From Basidiobolus meristosporus CBS 931.73 (Eukaryota > Basidiobolomycota > Basidiobolomycetes > Basidiobolales > Basidiobolaceae): a stretch of DNA of 50,630 bases. The DNA lies in contig MCFE01000641.1 in NCBI GenBank assembly GCA_002104905.1, positions 1 to 50,630 of the forward strand. The letters are read 5' to 3'. Positions 11,250 through 22,995 of this stretch are shown here, piece by piece. Below the pieces are notes generated by a model. It was not told the DNA's origin, did not search any database, and was given only the letters and a program-made list of their open reading frames with translations. Within the stretch, counting starts at the first letter, position 1, and each line of letters starts with the position of its first letter. Made by a program: the position numbers and the translations under genes.

Positions 11250-14126
11250 ATGGAAGAGGTACAGCAGCTTCTTAAAAGAGCAGAGGCCTGTCAGGGAGAT
11301 GGCGTTTTTGGAGTAGGTCCCGCGTTTCCTCTTTTGGTTACCCCTTTACTGATATCTCTGTCCTCCCTGTAGGACGCATATTTCATGTACTTGAATGTTC
11401 TGGAGGTGGCCACAAAGCAGCTGCGTTCCGTTGTGTTTGATAGAGAAGGTAAGGGGCGTTTCGGTTGTTGGCGACCCTGGTATTTTGGGATGGCCGCTTA
11501 TTTCCATACGCCTAGTTGTCATAAAGAAGCCGCGCCAGATCAACCTCCTGTTTGCCTCGTGCCAGAGGTCGCTCTCTGAGGCACAGACAATCGTTCAGAC
11601 ACATTCGATGAACATAGAAACGCAAAGTTTGGCCGACCAGAGCACCCACCAGCCTGAACAAGCCGTTCCCAACGAGGTGGAGTTCCGATACCAAACAAGC
11701 GCCCCCAGAAAACGAATGGTCGCAACGAAGCCTTTGAAAAGACTTGCCATTGTTCATGACCACTTCCAACCAATCGCAGGGGGAAGCCATGGTATGGTTC
11801 GAATCAATCCACCCCGTCCTGATGCCAGTCACTAACGCTCACTCTCACCAATTCAAAGATTGGAGTTTCGAGGATTCGGAGCCATCCACGTCCCCAGAGA
11901 ATGAGATGTTCAACGGGATATCACCACCGACTTCCCCTCACTTGAACACATTCTCCCCGCCAGACTCGCCCAACTACCATTCCCACCAGTCGACCACGCT
12001 GTCCATACCAAATACCATGATCCTCCCGCAGCAAACGTACATCCATATCGTCCCAGAGGGGAGCGTGGATCCATTAAATCTCGTGCCGGCACAGATGGGC
12101 GACGATGAGGTTTCGAAAGGCCAATACGTCCCGGTGATCCCCAAATCCCCCTTGCTTATCAGCTACCACACGCTGAGCGAGAAGCTGGAGGCCGTCAACA
12201 GTGAGATGGTGCTTTTGCACAATGTGTGTCGAAAGAACTCTGTACATACGCCAAGGTCTGCCCGGAAGGAAGATCCAGCGGTGATTGAAAAGGCCCAGAG
12301 CCTCAACCTGACCATCACCGAAACCCAGTCGACGTTGGGCAAGATCAACAACCTGGTGCAGCTTGCTGCTGCGTCCACCCACATCACCACCTTCTCGCCC
12401 CGGCTAGTTGCCTACCAGCTGACCTTGATCGAGTCCGCTCTGTTCCAGCGCATCCCTCCCACCGCAGTTCTAACCCACTCACCCAAATCGCCCCACCCGG
12501 CCATCGTGGCTTCGACCGATTTCTTCAACTACTTGACCAGAGTCGTCGAAACCTCTATCCTGCTCTCCGATGAGCCGTCCGACCGGGCCGAGATCCTCAA
12601 CCACTGGATCAGGACCGCCTCGCGCCTGCACGACCTACGCAACTTCCAAACGCTGAAGGCGGTGTTAAGCGCCACCGGAACCCCGCCTGTGCAGAGATTG
12701 AAGCGCACCTGGAACTGCGTTCCCAAGAGGGCCATGTCCCGTCTAGATACGCTGAGAGAGTTGATGAGTGAAGACAACAACTACGGGAAATACCGGGAGA
12801 TCATGATCGGAGGGGACGTGTTGTCCGATGTGAATGCGACGACCAACATCCTTCCGCTGACCAAACCAACCGTACCGTTCCTTGGTGTCTTCATCATGGA
12901 TGCAACCTACCTGCTGGCGGCGACCAAGAAATCCGGCCCCGGTCCCGGCCCCAGCCCCCTGGCCCCCACGCCTACGCCAATGTCCCCGGCCACCCCGCTC
13001 GCGTCCATGCTAGACAAGGGGAAGACAGCCACGTCGAACCGGCTCGAGGATGATCCCCGAATTCAGACGCTTCTATCGGTACTTCGCTGCTACCTGGCCG
13101 GCCCGAGATATCCCTCGACTCCACCACAGGACTTCTTGAAGTCGAAGTCGAAGCTCTTCACCTTCAGCACTAGCACTAGCACCAGCACCAACACCAACAC
13201 CAGCGCAGAGAACCCAGGCCGCCCGTCGACGTACGAAAAACAGGCCCACAACCGACGCAGAAACAAGGAGCTCGACGGGCTGTACACCACCCAGCAAGTG
13301 GTGCTACACTACCTTTTGTCGCAACCATGGTGCACCGAACGTCAAGTCGATGAGATCAGCAAGTCCCGGGAGCCGAAAAAGAAATCGACAAGTGGGTTGA
13401 GAAATCAGCACCGGCAATCGCCTCGCCCTCTCGACCTCCGCCTCCACATCCACCAGCACCAGCACCAGCACCCCGGTCACCACGACAGTCACCTCTTCGA
13501 ATCACTCCAGCGTGGTGGACGAGGCCTCGTGGTCGAAGCACAACAACAGCGGGATCAGGGAGGCGTTCGGCAGCTTGAAGCACCATCTTCACTTCCACAT
13601 CGGCCATTCCCCCGGTCGCCACGAGGAGGAGGATCACAGGCTTGGGCCCCGAAAGCCATCCCTGCCAAATCTGCAGCGGATAAGACACGCCCTGGGAACC
13701 CCGCCTGCGGAGGAGGGGATGAATTACGAGCTTTCGTTTGCGACGATGGAGATCTCACCCCCGATACCACTGGCGCGTGGAATGCGTACCACCTCGTCGT
13801 TGAGGGTGCCCAGGTCGACCAAGAGTGCCGAAAGCCTCCCGGTGGTGACCACAGGTCGATTCGCCAGAGGGAGCATCAACCCGACCATCCAGGAGGAATC
13901 CTACAGCCTCCCGAATGAAAACGTGCTGGCGTCCACGGAGGAGTTGGTGGATCTCTTCCATCCCCATCTGGAGGAGAGGGAGCATCTCCGCCGAAACCAG
14001 ACGGAGTCGAGCCCCACCTGCACCTCCCCAACCCCGACCCCGACCCCGACCAAATTGGGTGGGTCCAACCTGTTCACCAAAAAACTTAAACCACTCACCC
14101 GCACCATAAGAAATATCACCAGCTAA
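11250..14126 (+). CDS. Ras guanine-nucleotide exchange factor (RasGEF/CDC25 domain)
   Basis: Proposed exons: 11250-11312, 11373-11448, 11516-11791, 11859-13391, 13489-14126, giving 861 residues. RasGEFs load Ras-type GTPases with GTP at membranes. The catalytic CDC25 domain covers about residues 320-645, with LVAYQLTLIESALFQRI, LHDLRNFQTLKAVLSA and VPFLGVFIMD, ending QPWCTERQVDEISKSREP. It is interrupted near residue 490 by a Pro/Ser/Thr-rich insert. The N-terminus (MEEVQQLLKRAEA...DAYFMYLNVLEVATKQL) looks like a MIT/USP8-dimer-type helical bundle. The tail is Ser/Thr/Pro-rich and disordered. The first donor could instead be six bases upstream. The last intron (13392-13488) is the least certain: the domain ends in one frame and the plausible tail continues in another. 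This splice keeps frame, but a sequencing shift or other splice site is possible. Confidence 0.8.
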
Positions 14127-15881
14127 CTCGAATGTTCCATAAACAACCAGGGGATGAGTGGGGAGAGAAGCGCCATCGCCAACATCACCATCACCATCAC
14201 CCTCCTCCTCTTCCTCTTCCTCTTCCTCTTCCTCCTCCACTTCCACTTCCATGGCATTGCCATCGTCATCGTAGACCTAAATTTAGCCTTTACCTAAATC
14301 GAAGACATGCACTTTTGATCCGCCAGCCACTTACCATATATAGATCCACAGCTAAGCAATCAACTTACAAAATAAACAGGCTAGCTCCCAACAGATTTCC
14401 ACACGGGTATCCGGATCCAAGATGGTGTCGGGGGGGGGGGGTATCGTTTAGGTTCTTCACGGTGCCGGAGTTGGTATCACCATGGCCATCTCCAGGATGG
14501 TTCGTGATCCACACCAACAATGGAACCCGCATCCATTGACTAATCCTTGGTCGTATCGAACGCACCCACGTCCTTATCTGTACTCGCTCCCCCATTCCCT
14601 ATCTCCATCCATAGATCTGAGCAAACAATGGAATGTTCAGAACTTTTATTCATAGGTGGATACATGATGTCGGGATGGGACACGAGCATGAGTAAAGATA
14701 CAGGTATGGGTGAGTGTGAGTGTGAGTGTGAGAGTGAGGGTGAGAGTGAGGTTGGATGAGAACAAGAACTGGTGTGGAAGCGAGTATGGCTACAAGCAGA
14801 GATACAAGATAGGAGAAAAATGAGAAATGAGAAATGGAAACAAAAACACTGATAATGATGCCGAGATAAGAAAAAGGAAATGCGGGTAAGAGATGCGATA
14901 GGTTGCGATTGGAAATCTGGGTGAGGAACCACCAGCATCATGGGGGTGGAGTAGAAGGGATGGTGGACGGGCGGTCGAGAAAGATCCGGATTGCAATGGG
15001 ATGGGGTTGGCATGAAGTGGGTGGTGTGAGAACGGAATCGGGGTGGATCTAAGGGCTACAGGGCCGCTCAAAGGATATGGCTACGAATATGGCCATGGAG
15101 AAGGGTCCGAGTACAGGATTGGCCACTTCCACGGCCACGGCTGCGGTCATTCTCTGCTACGGAAAACTCGCCGAATTTGGCAATGTCGGAGAAAATGAAT
15201 TCTCGCAGAGCTCCATCGCTCGGGGAAAAACGGGTCCCTCCGGGACTTTTTCCGCAAACACATGAGCGCCAAACCACATTAACACGTACGGGCACAGGCA
15301 CAGGAAGAGGAACAGACACAGATACACGTACACGTACAGGCTCGCGCACACACAGATACACTTGTGAAGAAGCAGCGATGCGCACGCCTCAAACCGGACC
15401 AGATCTTCCGGGGAAATTCGAAACACACTCACTCCATAGCGTTGGGTCAAGGGAAATCGAACTTTAGATGGATTAAAGGAATTTCTCTAAGTAAGGGGAA
15501 ACACTGTACAAATCGTGGGTCAGATTGCACTTGGGTGAAGAACATGAGCGAGGGAGTGGGGGAGGGGAAGAAGGGAAGGGGATAGAGTTGGGAACAAAGC
15601 AAAATAAATGTCTCCACGTGGAGAGGTTGAAAGAATAAATGGGGAGGGGGTGTACTGAGTATTGTGGTGACCGCGATGGTGGTGTTGGCCGGTTGCTTGG
15701 TCTGCTAAAAGCATTGCGAGTATCTTCGATGAGCAGGTGATTGGTAGGGGGGGGGAGTAGGTGGAGTGAGCAGGGCTGAGTAGAGGTGGGGGTCTGGTGG
15801 TTGGTAGGTGAAATAGGTTCCCTTCTTCGGCGTTGAGGTAGGGTCAGAGATTCTTCAGGATGTAAGTGGCATATATTTACA
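14127..15881. other. Long intergenic stretch with low-complexity DNA
   Basis: Between the 3' ends of the convergent RasGEF and cyclin genes. It contains a CACCAT/CTCCTC/TTCC run (14180-14255), GTGAGT repeats (14710-14755), GGCACAGG/ACACGTACACG repeats (15285-15360) and a G-run at 14431-14440. Frames here are long only because of the simple repeats; I see no gene. Confidence 0.55.
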
Positions 15882-16781
15882 TTAATGGAAAGGACGTTCA
15901 TGTGAATTATACAAGGTTGTAGGATGGGAGGTGGGGACGGGTTGCAGGTTAAGAAGGGTGGATGGCTTGGTTTCTATTTCAACCTGGCTATAGGAAGGTG
16001 GGTTAACTGGATTGGTTTTAAGGTTAGGGAGGCCCTGCTCAAAAAGCAACGATGACCAGCGGGAAAACACGGCGGTCGAGACGAAGAGGCGATAGTCCAA
16101 GAGTCGAAGGACAGTCAACTCACAGGCGGAGATTTCCGCGACTTTTAGCCCAGTGATCTTGGCCCAGGCACGGTTCGAGCAGCTACGGTCGGCGAGAAAC
16201 TTCGAGGAAAGAATGAGCGCAGCCAAGAACATTCTTCTACCACATCTGACCAGAGTGTAGGTCAAGGTATCCGCGTCAGCGAGAAGAGTCGGAAGTTCCT
16301 TCGAGGGACAGGTTGAGCCTGGTTCAGATAACTGATTGGCTCTAAAAAACCCATCCGACTTGGGGATATGCTCCTTGATGCGTAGGATATATATAAGAGC
16401 GGTGAGAAGGGTACAGAAGGTGGTCTTGGAGCGTTTAAGAGTCTCGCGAATGAAACTTTTCAAACCCAATACTTGGGTGGAATAAGCTGAGGTGGGTGGG
16501 TTGGGCCAAATGGACTCGATCACAAGGGCAGAAACGTCTGCAGGAAACATAAAGAACAAGTACGTTAATGAGGGTCGACAGGGGGCCTAGAGAACGACGG
16601 TATCCTGCTTCAGCTGAGCGTTTCATACCGAGGTCGCGGTTTCGGACTTACCAACTAGCTTTTCCACAAAGTCACGCTTACTTTGCTGAGCCCGTGGGGC
16701 GGTGTTTAGGACCGGTCCGCCAGGGACAGGGAAATGAGCGTCTTTTCTGTGATTAATCTTGTCATTGTTGGCAAGGTTCAT
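15882..16781 (-). CDS. Pho85-type cyclin (PCL family)
   Basis: Two exons, 16781-16652 and 16537-15882, giving 261 residues; the splice (114-nt intron with GTAAGT and CTGCAG) reads DFVEKLVDVSALVIESIW, a good fit to the start of a PCL cyclin box. PCL cyclins bind the kinase Pho85 and direct it to substrates in cell-cycle and nutrient control. The cyclin box spans about residues 38-190, with SFIRETLKRSKTTFCTLLTA, the RCGRRMFLAALILSSKFL helix and YSNRAW-like SCSNRAWAKITGL, close to Pcl1/2/5/9. A spacer of about 30 residues inside the box is longer than usual. The C-terminal 50 residues are Pro/Thr-rich. Confidence 0.85.
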
Positions 16782-17752
16782 GTTGATACTAGTAGGTGGA
16801 CTGGTTGTTCAAAGCTTGGGGGAAGTGGTTGGAAAGTGGTCTACAAAATAGTACTGTTGAGTAAAATAGGGGTTTGTAGTGGGTAAAGAAAGTAGATGAT
16901 AATCGAAGTGGGGAGAAACGGTAACTTTCAGAGCAGTTTAGAAGCAAAGGAAGCAATCTTCATTTGAAGTCAAATTATAATCTAAACCAGTGCCGCAGTT
17001 GATCTAATTATGACGCTAACTTAGGCGGAGCTGGAAGCTTGATGTTAAGAATGACCAGGCCCAACTACCAACCAAATTGGTCCATTTCTCTTGTTCAACG
17101 TGAGATTTATGAAGCTGCGGTCCAATAGAAAAGAAGAACCTAGATCTCAAGAAATTAAATCCAGGGAGTTTGCCCATCCTCTATGATCAAAACCACCGAG
17201 ATCTGATGAAATATGGCATTTTAGCCCGGTTACGTAAAAAAAAGCGGACTACCGCAGTCAGGAATTCATTGCGGGCCTCGATAGTTTAGGTGATCACGAT
17301 ATATCCACGGGTCCAATCAGATCATAGGAATTGTAGGAGCTTGCGGCATCCCCAAAGAGTTTGACCCGCAGATTTGTTATCAGGACAATTGGAAATCTAC
17401 AAATGTGCAACGATTGTTATTAGTCAGGCATCTGGCCAATGAGCAGCTGGACGCAGTGTAAGTGACATCTGGTGCGTCGAGTATAGATCAAGTGGGAGGT
17501 CATCTGGGTCAGTCTGACACTCTGGCTTTTTTTGGTTAGCGCTTTAATGAGAGGGTGTTATTGAGTGGCTCGCATGGATGGTGCTTAACTGGAGTGGAGA
17601 TTCATGATCAGCGGCATCTTCCAAAGTGAGGGCAGCCCCTGGTAGAGGAAAACGACTCCAGATATTCGGGGCAGCATGGGAGTCGGATGCTAGCAACTAC
17701 CTCGTCGCCTTCTATCGATCGGCATACTGAGCCTCTGTTTCGCATAGTGAAC
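16782..17752. promoter_or_regulatory. Divergent intergenic region upstream of cyclin and membrane-protein genes
   Basis: 971 bases between divergent starts. No coding frame and no repeat is visible; both promoters must lie here. A run of A (17238-17244) and a T-run (17528-17534) are the only simple tracts seen. Confidence 0.4.
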
Positions 17753-18399
17753 ATGTTTAAAGGTAGATGTCGTAGACTTTGTTACCGATCATACATGATT
17801 TGCGTTTCAAGTACCTCAGCCACTTCTCTAATAAAAGGGCTTCTCATCCTCCAGCGTATCGGCTATTCTTGAAGATGGGAGGCCTGTCGCTCGTATTGCT
17901 AGGTGGTATCTGGGCTACTGCATGCTATTTAGCCAAAGCTAGCCCCCATTACAAGTCCAAACCGGTGGTCGGAATCAGCTTTGGCTATGATATAATTACT
18001 TCACCTGAACCCTACGAAGCAGCCGCCCTTTGGGATGGGTTAGATGCGATCCCATATACTCTGGACAGTTTCATTGATGGTGATTTATCCGGATATGAAT
18101 GGGACAACCTCGCAGATAGAGGTTTGGACGCGCTGACTCCCCTTAGGCCGGTGCAGCCACTTCATCCTCCAGAGTTTGGTAATGCGCCGATGGTCATTCC
18201 AGATCCAGTGCGTCAGGGCTTTCCCTCGCCACTAAAGACTAAAGTCGACCGCGTAGAAACCCTTGGAACCCCCTCAGTCGTAAAGGTGCATAGGCCGGCA
18301 ATCCATGTAGAAACACCAAAGCATCCTGATAGGCAGCCTTGGATGTCTTTTACCACCGACTCGGAGCGATATAGAATTGAGACCTCGAGTGAGGAGTAG
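17753..18399 (+). CDS. Small single-pass membrane protein, function unknown
   Basis: I do not recognise the family. The second exon (17855-18399) is a clear frame. I propose a 10-nt first exon (17753-17762, ATG TTT AAA G) spliced over a 92-nt intron with GTAGAT and CTCCAG ends, giving MFKAYRLFLKMGGLSLVLLG and 184 residues in all. Without it, translation could start at the ATG at 17875. The N-terminus is basic and then hydrophobic (LSLVLLGGIWATACYL), like a mitochondrial inner-membrane or signal-anchor segment; the rest is hydrophilic, Pro-rich and acidic at the end. It converges on the KxDL gene. Confidence 0.6.
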
Positions 18400-18604
18400 G
18401 CTTCAGATTGTATCAATGTCCCTCATTTGGCAGGAGATGGTTTCATTTAAACGCAATGAAGTGACTACCACATACGCTTTGCGGGTGTATGCAGTAAATA
18501 TTAGTTACGTTTTAATGCGGAGAAACTCCATTGCGTGACTTTGTCTTGGGTTATATGCGTACACGAAACTACTATTATGGTTTATTTATTTACAAAACAT
18601 CTCC

Positions 18605-19179
18605 CTATTCCTCTTCGGAAGGCCTCTCGCTTATGACCGTGGCCATTTCTTCAGGGTAAAGCTGACCAATGCGTGATTTCAGAGCTCTAACGTGTACACT
18701 TAGAGGGGAGGACGTGGTAATCTCTGTAAAAATGAGTTGAGCACTTACCGAATCCTCCGAAAGACGTGTTCCAAGTCAGTCCTCAGATGTGTCAGCAATT
18801 CAGTATGCTTCTGAAATCGGCCTTGTAATTCTTGGTATTTGCTTTGGCTGAATTCGTTGAAGATGGCGAGTTCTTCGGTTCGAGAATGAAGAACCTGTGC
18901 GCTAGGATTCGTTTTCGTTTAGTAAAGTAGGTGTGAGGCTTGAGAGACTATCACATTGAGGGACTCTTACGTCTCTTGCTGAAACTGTAACATCATATCC
19001 ACCATCTCTGGGCTGACCAATTCCATGCATCTTTCCAAGAATTTTTCTGAGCCATCCACTTTTTGCAGTTCCTCCTGAGGAACTTGCTCGTTGGATAGAT
19101 TGCTGTCAGGGAGCGCTTTAAACTGAAGCTGGAAGTAATCAGGGCCGGATGGTTCCTGAATATGTGAGGGTGAAGGCAT
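18605..19179 (-). CDS. KxDL-domain protein (BLOC-1-related, Kxd1-like)
   Basis: Three exons on the minus strand: 19179-18971, 18901-18749, 18686-18605, giving 147 residues. Joined, the middle reads FQQETAQVLHSRTEELAIFN and then LRTDLEHVFRRIRALKSRI, the conserved KxDL-family pattern. In animals KXD1 belongs to BORC/BLOC-1-type complexes that position lysosomes; in yeast Kxd1 is a BLOC-1 subunit acting on endosomes. The N-terminal 45 residues are disordered; the rest should form one long coiled coil. The diagnostic K-x-D-L is here RTDL, so the lysine is arginine. Introns are 69 and 62 nt. It shares a 303-base divergent promoter with CHS5. Confidence 0.85.
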
Positions 19180-19482
19180 CTTGTACAGTTGTCACTGCTA
19201 TTTGATTAGCTGATAATAAAGGCGATATTTGAGCCTCAACAATGATCAATTCTGGTGGGCAGAGGATCTGAACATAAATTCAATAAGCCTATGCCCGTAA
19301 GCCTATGCCCCTAGGACTTTGGTCTGACGTGTATTTGATTTGAATTGAAAAAGTGCATTACCATCTAATTTGGTCCGTGAACCTCGCTAAATTGGCCTTG
19401 TATCAAAGTACCACTGCTAATCTCATACGCCTTCCAATTTCTACTTGACGCGCTATATAGATCTATACCTCGCTTTAGACTC
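19180..19482. promoter_or_regulatory. Bidirectional promoter region of KxDL and CHS5 genes
   Basis: 303 bases separate the two ATGs. It contains an imperfect direct repeat (GCCTATGCCC at 19288 and 19302) and a CGCTATATAGATC stretch (19450-19462) about 30 bases before the CHS5 start that could act as a TATA element. Confidence 0.45.
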
Positions 19483-20329
19483 ATGGGTACTTCGGTTCGC
19501 TTTACTGTTGGGAAGATTGATGCCGGCATGGTAACTTTAAAGGGTAGAGGACCCACCAACCACTCTCAATACCAACTCGCTTGTTTATTCTTAGGCAATT
19601 CTTTTGACGGAGGACAATCATCTCATAGAATTTCCTTCCCTTTTGCTCCCTTCAGGGGTGACTTCGGGTAGTATCATCAACATCGACGTAAACAGAGATT
19701 ACTTGGAAGAGAAGAAACGAAAGCAAACCTTCTGGGAGTTGCAGGACGAGATTCTTGCCGAATTCGGCGCTCACACACCAGAAGCGCCCACGCTTCGCGC
19801 CAAAGGAGTCACCCAAACCTCCTTGGTCCTCGAATGGGATCCGCTGGTCCTTTACAACGCCGAGCTGCGCAGTGTGAATATTTTCCGCGACGGACACAAG
19901 CTTAGCCACCACGTTTCGGAGGGAGTCAACTACTTCAAGATCAGTGGGCTAGACATGGACCACGAGTACCTGCTACACATTCAGGTCAAAACATCCGCTG
20001 GCACTTTCGAAAGCAACAAGGTGCTGGTCAAAACACACACCATCGAAAACCTCACGGGAATCAACATATGCTTGGGGGAGTTCGATCGACCAGAGGAGAT
20101 CGAAGAGCTGAAGCAGTGCGCTGAAAGAATCGGGGCCAAGTGGTCGGACACGATGTCGGTGGAAACCACACATCTTATTTGCAAGCACCCGGGAGGGATC
20201 AACTATCAAAAAGCCACAGGATGGAACATCCCCATCGTCAAGCCACTATGGTTGACGTCCTGCGAGGCCTTGAAGAAGGTTCAGCCTGCTTTGACATACT
20301 ATCTTGAGCCAGAGCCGGCCGCGAAATAA
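19483..20329 (+). CDS. CHS5: Chs5-like exomer scaffold (FN3 + BRCT)
   Basis: Two exons, 19483-19530 and 19595-20329, give 260 residues; the splice reads KIDAGMAILLTEDNHLIEFP, matching the Chs5 N-terminus. Chs5 is the core of exomer, an Arf1-dependent coat at the trans-Golgi that carries chitin synthase and other cargo to the plasma membrane. Residues 1-75 form the oligomerisation and cargo-adaptor-binding region (FPSLLLPSGVTSGSI), 76-165 a fibronectin type III domain (VTQTSLVLEWDPL), 166-255 a BRCT domain (GINICLGEFDRPEEI, ending PLWLTSCEALKK). It lacks the long charged C-terminal tail of the S. cerevisiae protein, which is over 600 residues; the conserved core is complete. Confidence 0.92.
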
Positions 20330-20612
20330 ATACCTGTGCACATCGGGCGGGTGCTCTTTTGTGCTGTCATCAACGTAATCATTAAAGCGCTTTATCCCCT
20401 TGATACACTGGCGCCAATCATTAAAACACAATATTCCATTTGTGCACTGGAGGCTTCGAGTTTTATTTAGATTCGATGGGATGAAGATGTCTAAACATGT
20501 CCTGATGGAAGCTCCTTCGGGGCAATTCGAGGGAATTAGTGACTGCCATGAGTGTACAACAGTGTGGGGTTTCTGAGCCAGGTGGGAGGTGGTTTATATC
20601 AACATGATTCGG

Positions 20613-22015
20613 TCACATGGAGTCTAGGAGGTAATTGGTGGCTTTGACCAGGTCGTAGTCGTGTGCTTTCAAGGCCCGGATGGCTTGCTCCTTACTGAAT
20701 CCCATGTTCACCAACTCGCGGACCTGGGGAACATTTGCTTCATTCTCAGCTTGGTCTTCGTGGAGGGACGCTGGAAGCGGAGGGATGGGTGGCGGCATGC
20801 TTGTTTCAGAGTCATACCAGCTTTTTGCGGGCTTGGGTGGCAGTTGGGGAGGCATAGCGTGGTTAGTCTTGGAAGATCCTGGAGTGGTGTATCGTGCAGA
20901 GTGATGTGGCGCTGACAGTTGTGAGTGGGAGTCGTAGTAAGATTTTGCGGTGTGGCTGGGGTAGCTTGCTCCTTGAGACGAAGGAGCGATGTGAGGTTGG
21001 CTTGGATGGCGATATGGCGGATTTGGGCTACTGTGGAGTGGCTGGCCGTAGCTGTATGTGTTGGACCGAGGTAAGTTGTAATGGTTGGGGCTAGTGTCGC
21101 TGAGCGACAGTTCCGTGACACTGCGTGCGATAAACTCAGGCGCCTGCGCATCGGAAACGACATCAAGTCCATTGTGTATGATTGGCTGACTGGTCTTGTA
21201 AGAGCTAGGCTTGGATTTTGAACTGGATAATGGTGCAAGAGGGTCGAAGTCTGGGTCGAGGCCGACATGTGGGGTTTGGTTCACTGCTCCGGCAAGAACG
21301 TCTTCTAAAATTTTCAGGTCATCTTCGGACGTTTTCGGGGTATCCCAGGGGTTGGCAGGAGGTAGGCCGTTTTCAAATTCCAAATAATTGAAGTTTCGTG
21401 GTTTTCCTCCCTAAAGTACGAGTTGCGTCAGCTTGACTTGAATTCATTGACGGCTGATAATTTACCTTGTTATCGGAAGCAGGTCTTAACATTTCTAGAG
21501 TGGGCGACATCTCTCTTCTGGTCTCCAGCTCTGGTGACATGGAGGCGGCTCTTCCGTGCGATGATACCACGGGAACTGGCTGCAGTATTTCCCCCTCACT
21601 AGAAAGACCCGGGGCTACTGCTTTCAAGCGGGCTCTTTCTTTATCGACTTTTTCTTTGTCGACCATCTTACGTGATTCCTCCTGAGCTGCAGCACGTGCC
21701 TCTTCTTCCTTTCTTTTTTCATCTGCTACAGTAACTATGTGCCTTTCCAGCTTGAAATCGTAGGCCGACTGCAACTGCGAAAAAGTTAGATGCTAAGGAA
21801 ACAACGCTACTACTGCATGGCATTCTTGGTGAGAATCATACCAATTGCTTTAGATGTGGAAGAGGGGCATATTCGCTCGGAAGTTTGACCTGTCAGCAAG
21901 GAAATTAGCCAATGTCACCAAGTGAGTGCAAAGTAAAACCTACCGATTTGGGTAATTTCTTCTTTAGTGTTGTTGTTAAAGGGACATCCGATAGCGCAGA
22001 ATACATAAGTGACAT
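20613..22015 (-). CDS. UBAP1-like ESCRT-I subunit (UMA-like N-terminus, C-terminal UBA)
   Basis: Four exons on the minus strand: 22015-21944, 21889-21842, 21774-21466, 21410-20613, giving 408 residues. The N-terminus reads ALSDVPLTTTLKKKLPKS then VKLPSEYAPLPHL, resembling the UMA box of animal UBAP1 that joins ESCRT-I; next come an amphipathic charged helix beginning YDFKLERHIVTVADEKRKEE (UBAP1 has YDFSLEKK here) and a conserved patch NYLEFENGLPPANPWDT. A long Ser/Pro/His-rich linker follows, and a UBA domain at the C-terminus (residues 365-408, VRELVNMGFSKEQAIRALKA). In animals UBAP1 links ubiquitinated cargo to ESCRT-I at endosomes. The fourth exon alone would be called an unknown UBA protein; the two small first exons give the assignment. 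Introns 54-67 nt. It converges on CHS5. Confidence 0.72.
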
Positions 22016-22436
22016 TATCGACGAGACTCTCAGCAGCTTTGATTCTTCTCGAGGTGTTTGGGGGATGTGGCAACTGTGAGTAGGGTGTATGTGCTAGAGA
22101 TAGACTGGTATGTGGCAAGGAATTCAGATAGAAATTATGTCATGCGATAATCACTCTGACAATAGTTAATTCATACTCAGATATCACGCATTTTCCTCAC
22201 TGCCTTTACGCTACATATTTCCTCAATAATCTGCAAATCAGGTTGAAGCCGATGTAAATCGGCTAATAAACACAACTGCTGTTCATTGATTTTCAGTAAA
22301 TCACCCAAAAATATGCATAAATCCCCGATACGTACATACAACTTGACTTTGCTGGCTATGCATTGCACATGTGTGTATGGTGGTTGGTGAAATTGAAACA
22401 TTTATTGGACCTCAATATTCCGACTCCAGCCAAACC

Positions 22437-22733
22437 TTAGAATTCGTAGCGGACACATGTCCCACTCCCACCGAGTAATCCTTCATAATCTTGCTTACAT
22501 CTGAACCCTCGGGGGCAAAAGACGCGAGCACTTGGATTGCACCGCACTATAGGGGGGCGCCGGCGTACACACCTTCCATACCCTCCAGGAAGGCCCCTGC
22601 GTTCCGGTTCGCACTCAAAGCCGCGAGGACAAAATAGACGAGCACTCGGGTTGCATCTGAACTCCAGCGCTGCCATACCATTCCATAAGGAAGCCACTAA
22701 GATGAAGATCAGTAGTCCAGTTCTTGCGTACAT
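22437..22733 (-). CDS. Small secreted cysteine-rich protein with two tandem repeats
   Basis: 98 residues from the ATG at 22733 (the frame is open further up but only with a GTG). A signal peptide (YARTGLLIFILVASLWNGMA) is followed by two repeats of about 33 residues: RCNPSARLFCPRGFECEP..GGYGRCV and RCNPSARVFCPRGFRCKQ..GGSGTCV, four cysteines each. The mature part is basic and should be disulphide-bonded outside the cell. I do not recognise the family; size and layout suit a secreted effector or defence-like protein. A dead paralogue lies 260 bases upstream. Confidence 0.72.
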   Translation of the reverse strand: MYARTGLLIFILVASLWNGMAALEFRCNPSARLFCPRGFECEPERRGLPGGYGRCVRRRPPIVRCNPSARVFCPRGFRCKQDYEGLLGGSGTCVRYEF

Positions 22734-22995
22734 ATCAGAGATGTTGGGATATTTGCCTGGTGATTGTTTGGCCACTGCATCCTTTTAAATCAAAGATACA
22801 TACACACTGCTTTGAGCTTAGAGTTGAAACCGGTGAGCTGTGCATTGCAGCCAGAGTCTTTTAAACTATCAGAATGGGTGACGACTTCCAATCTTGAACT
22901 GAAAGATGGTGCTGATTTGTCTACCAGGTTCAGAGCTATTTTAATATCAGTAACTTTGTCATAATGTATCCTTTCACCGTTATGCTCTAACATCT

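Noticed and set aside
13755-14252. A 165-codon minus-strand frame starting with a long glutamate run
   Set aside because: It is the antisense of the CTC/TTCC low-complexity DNA and of the RasGEF tail; composition, not coding, keeps it open.
14540-15585. Several frames of 60-157 codons in the RasGEF-cyclin interval
   Set aside because: All follow GTGAGT, ACACGT and similar simple repeats, overlap on both strands and show no family resemblance.
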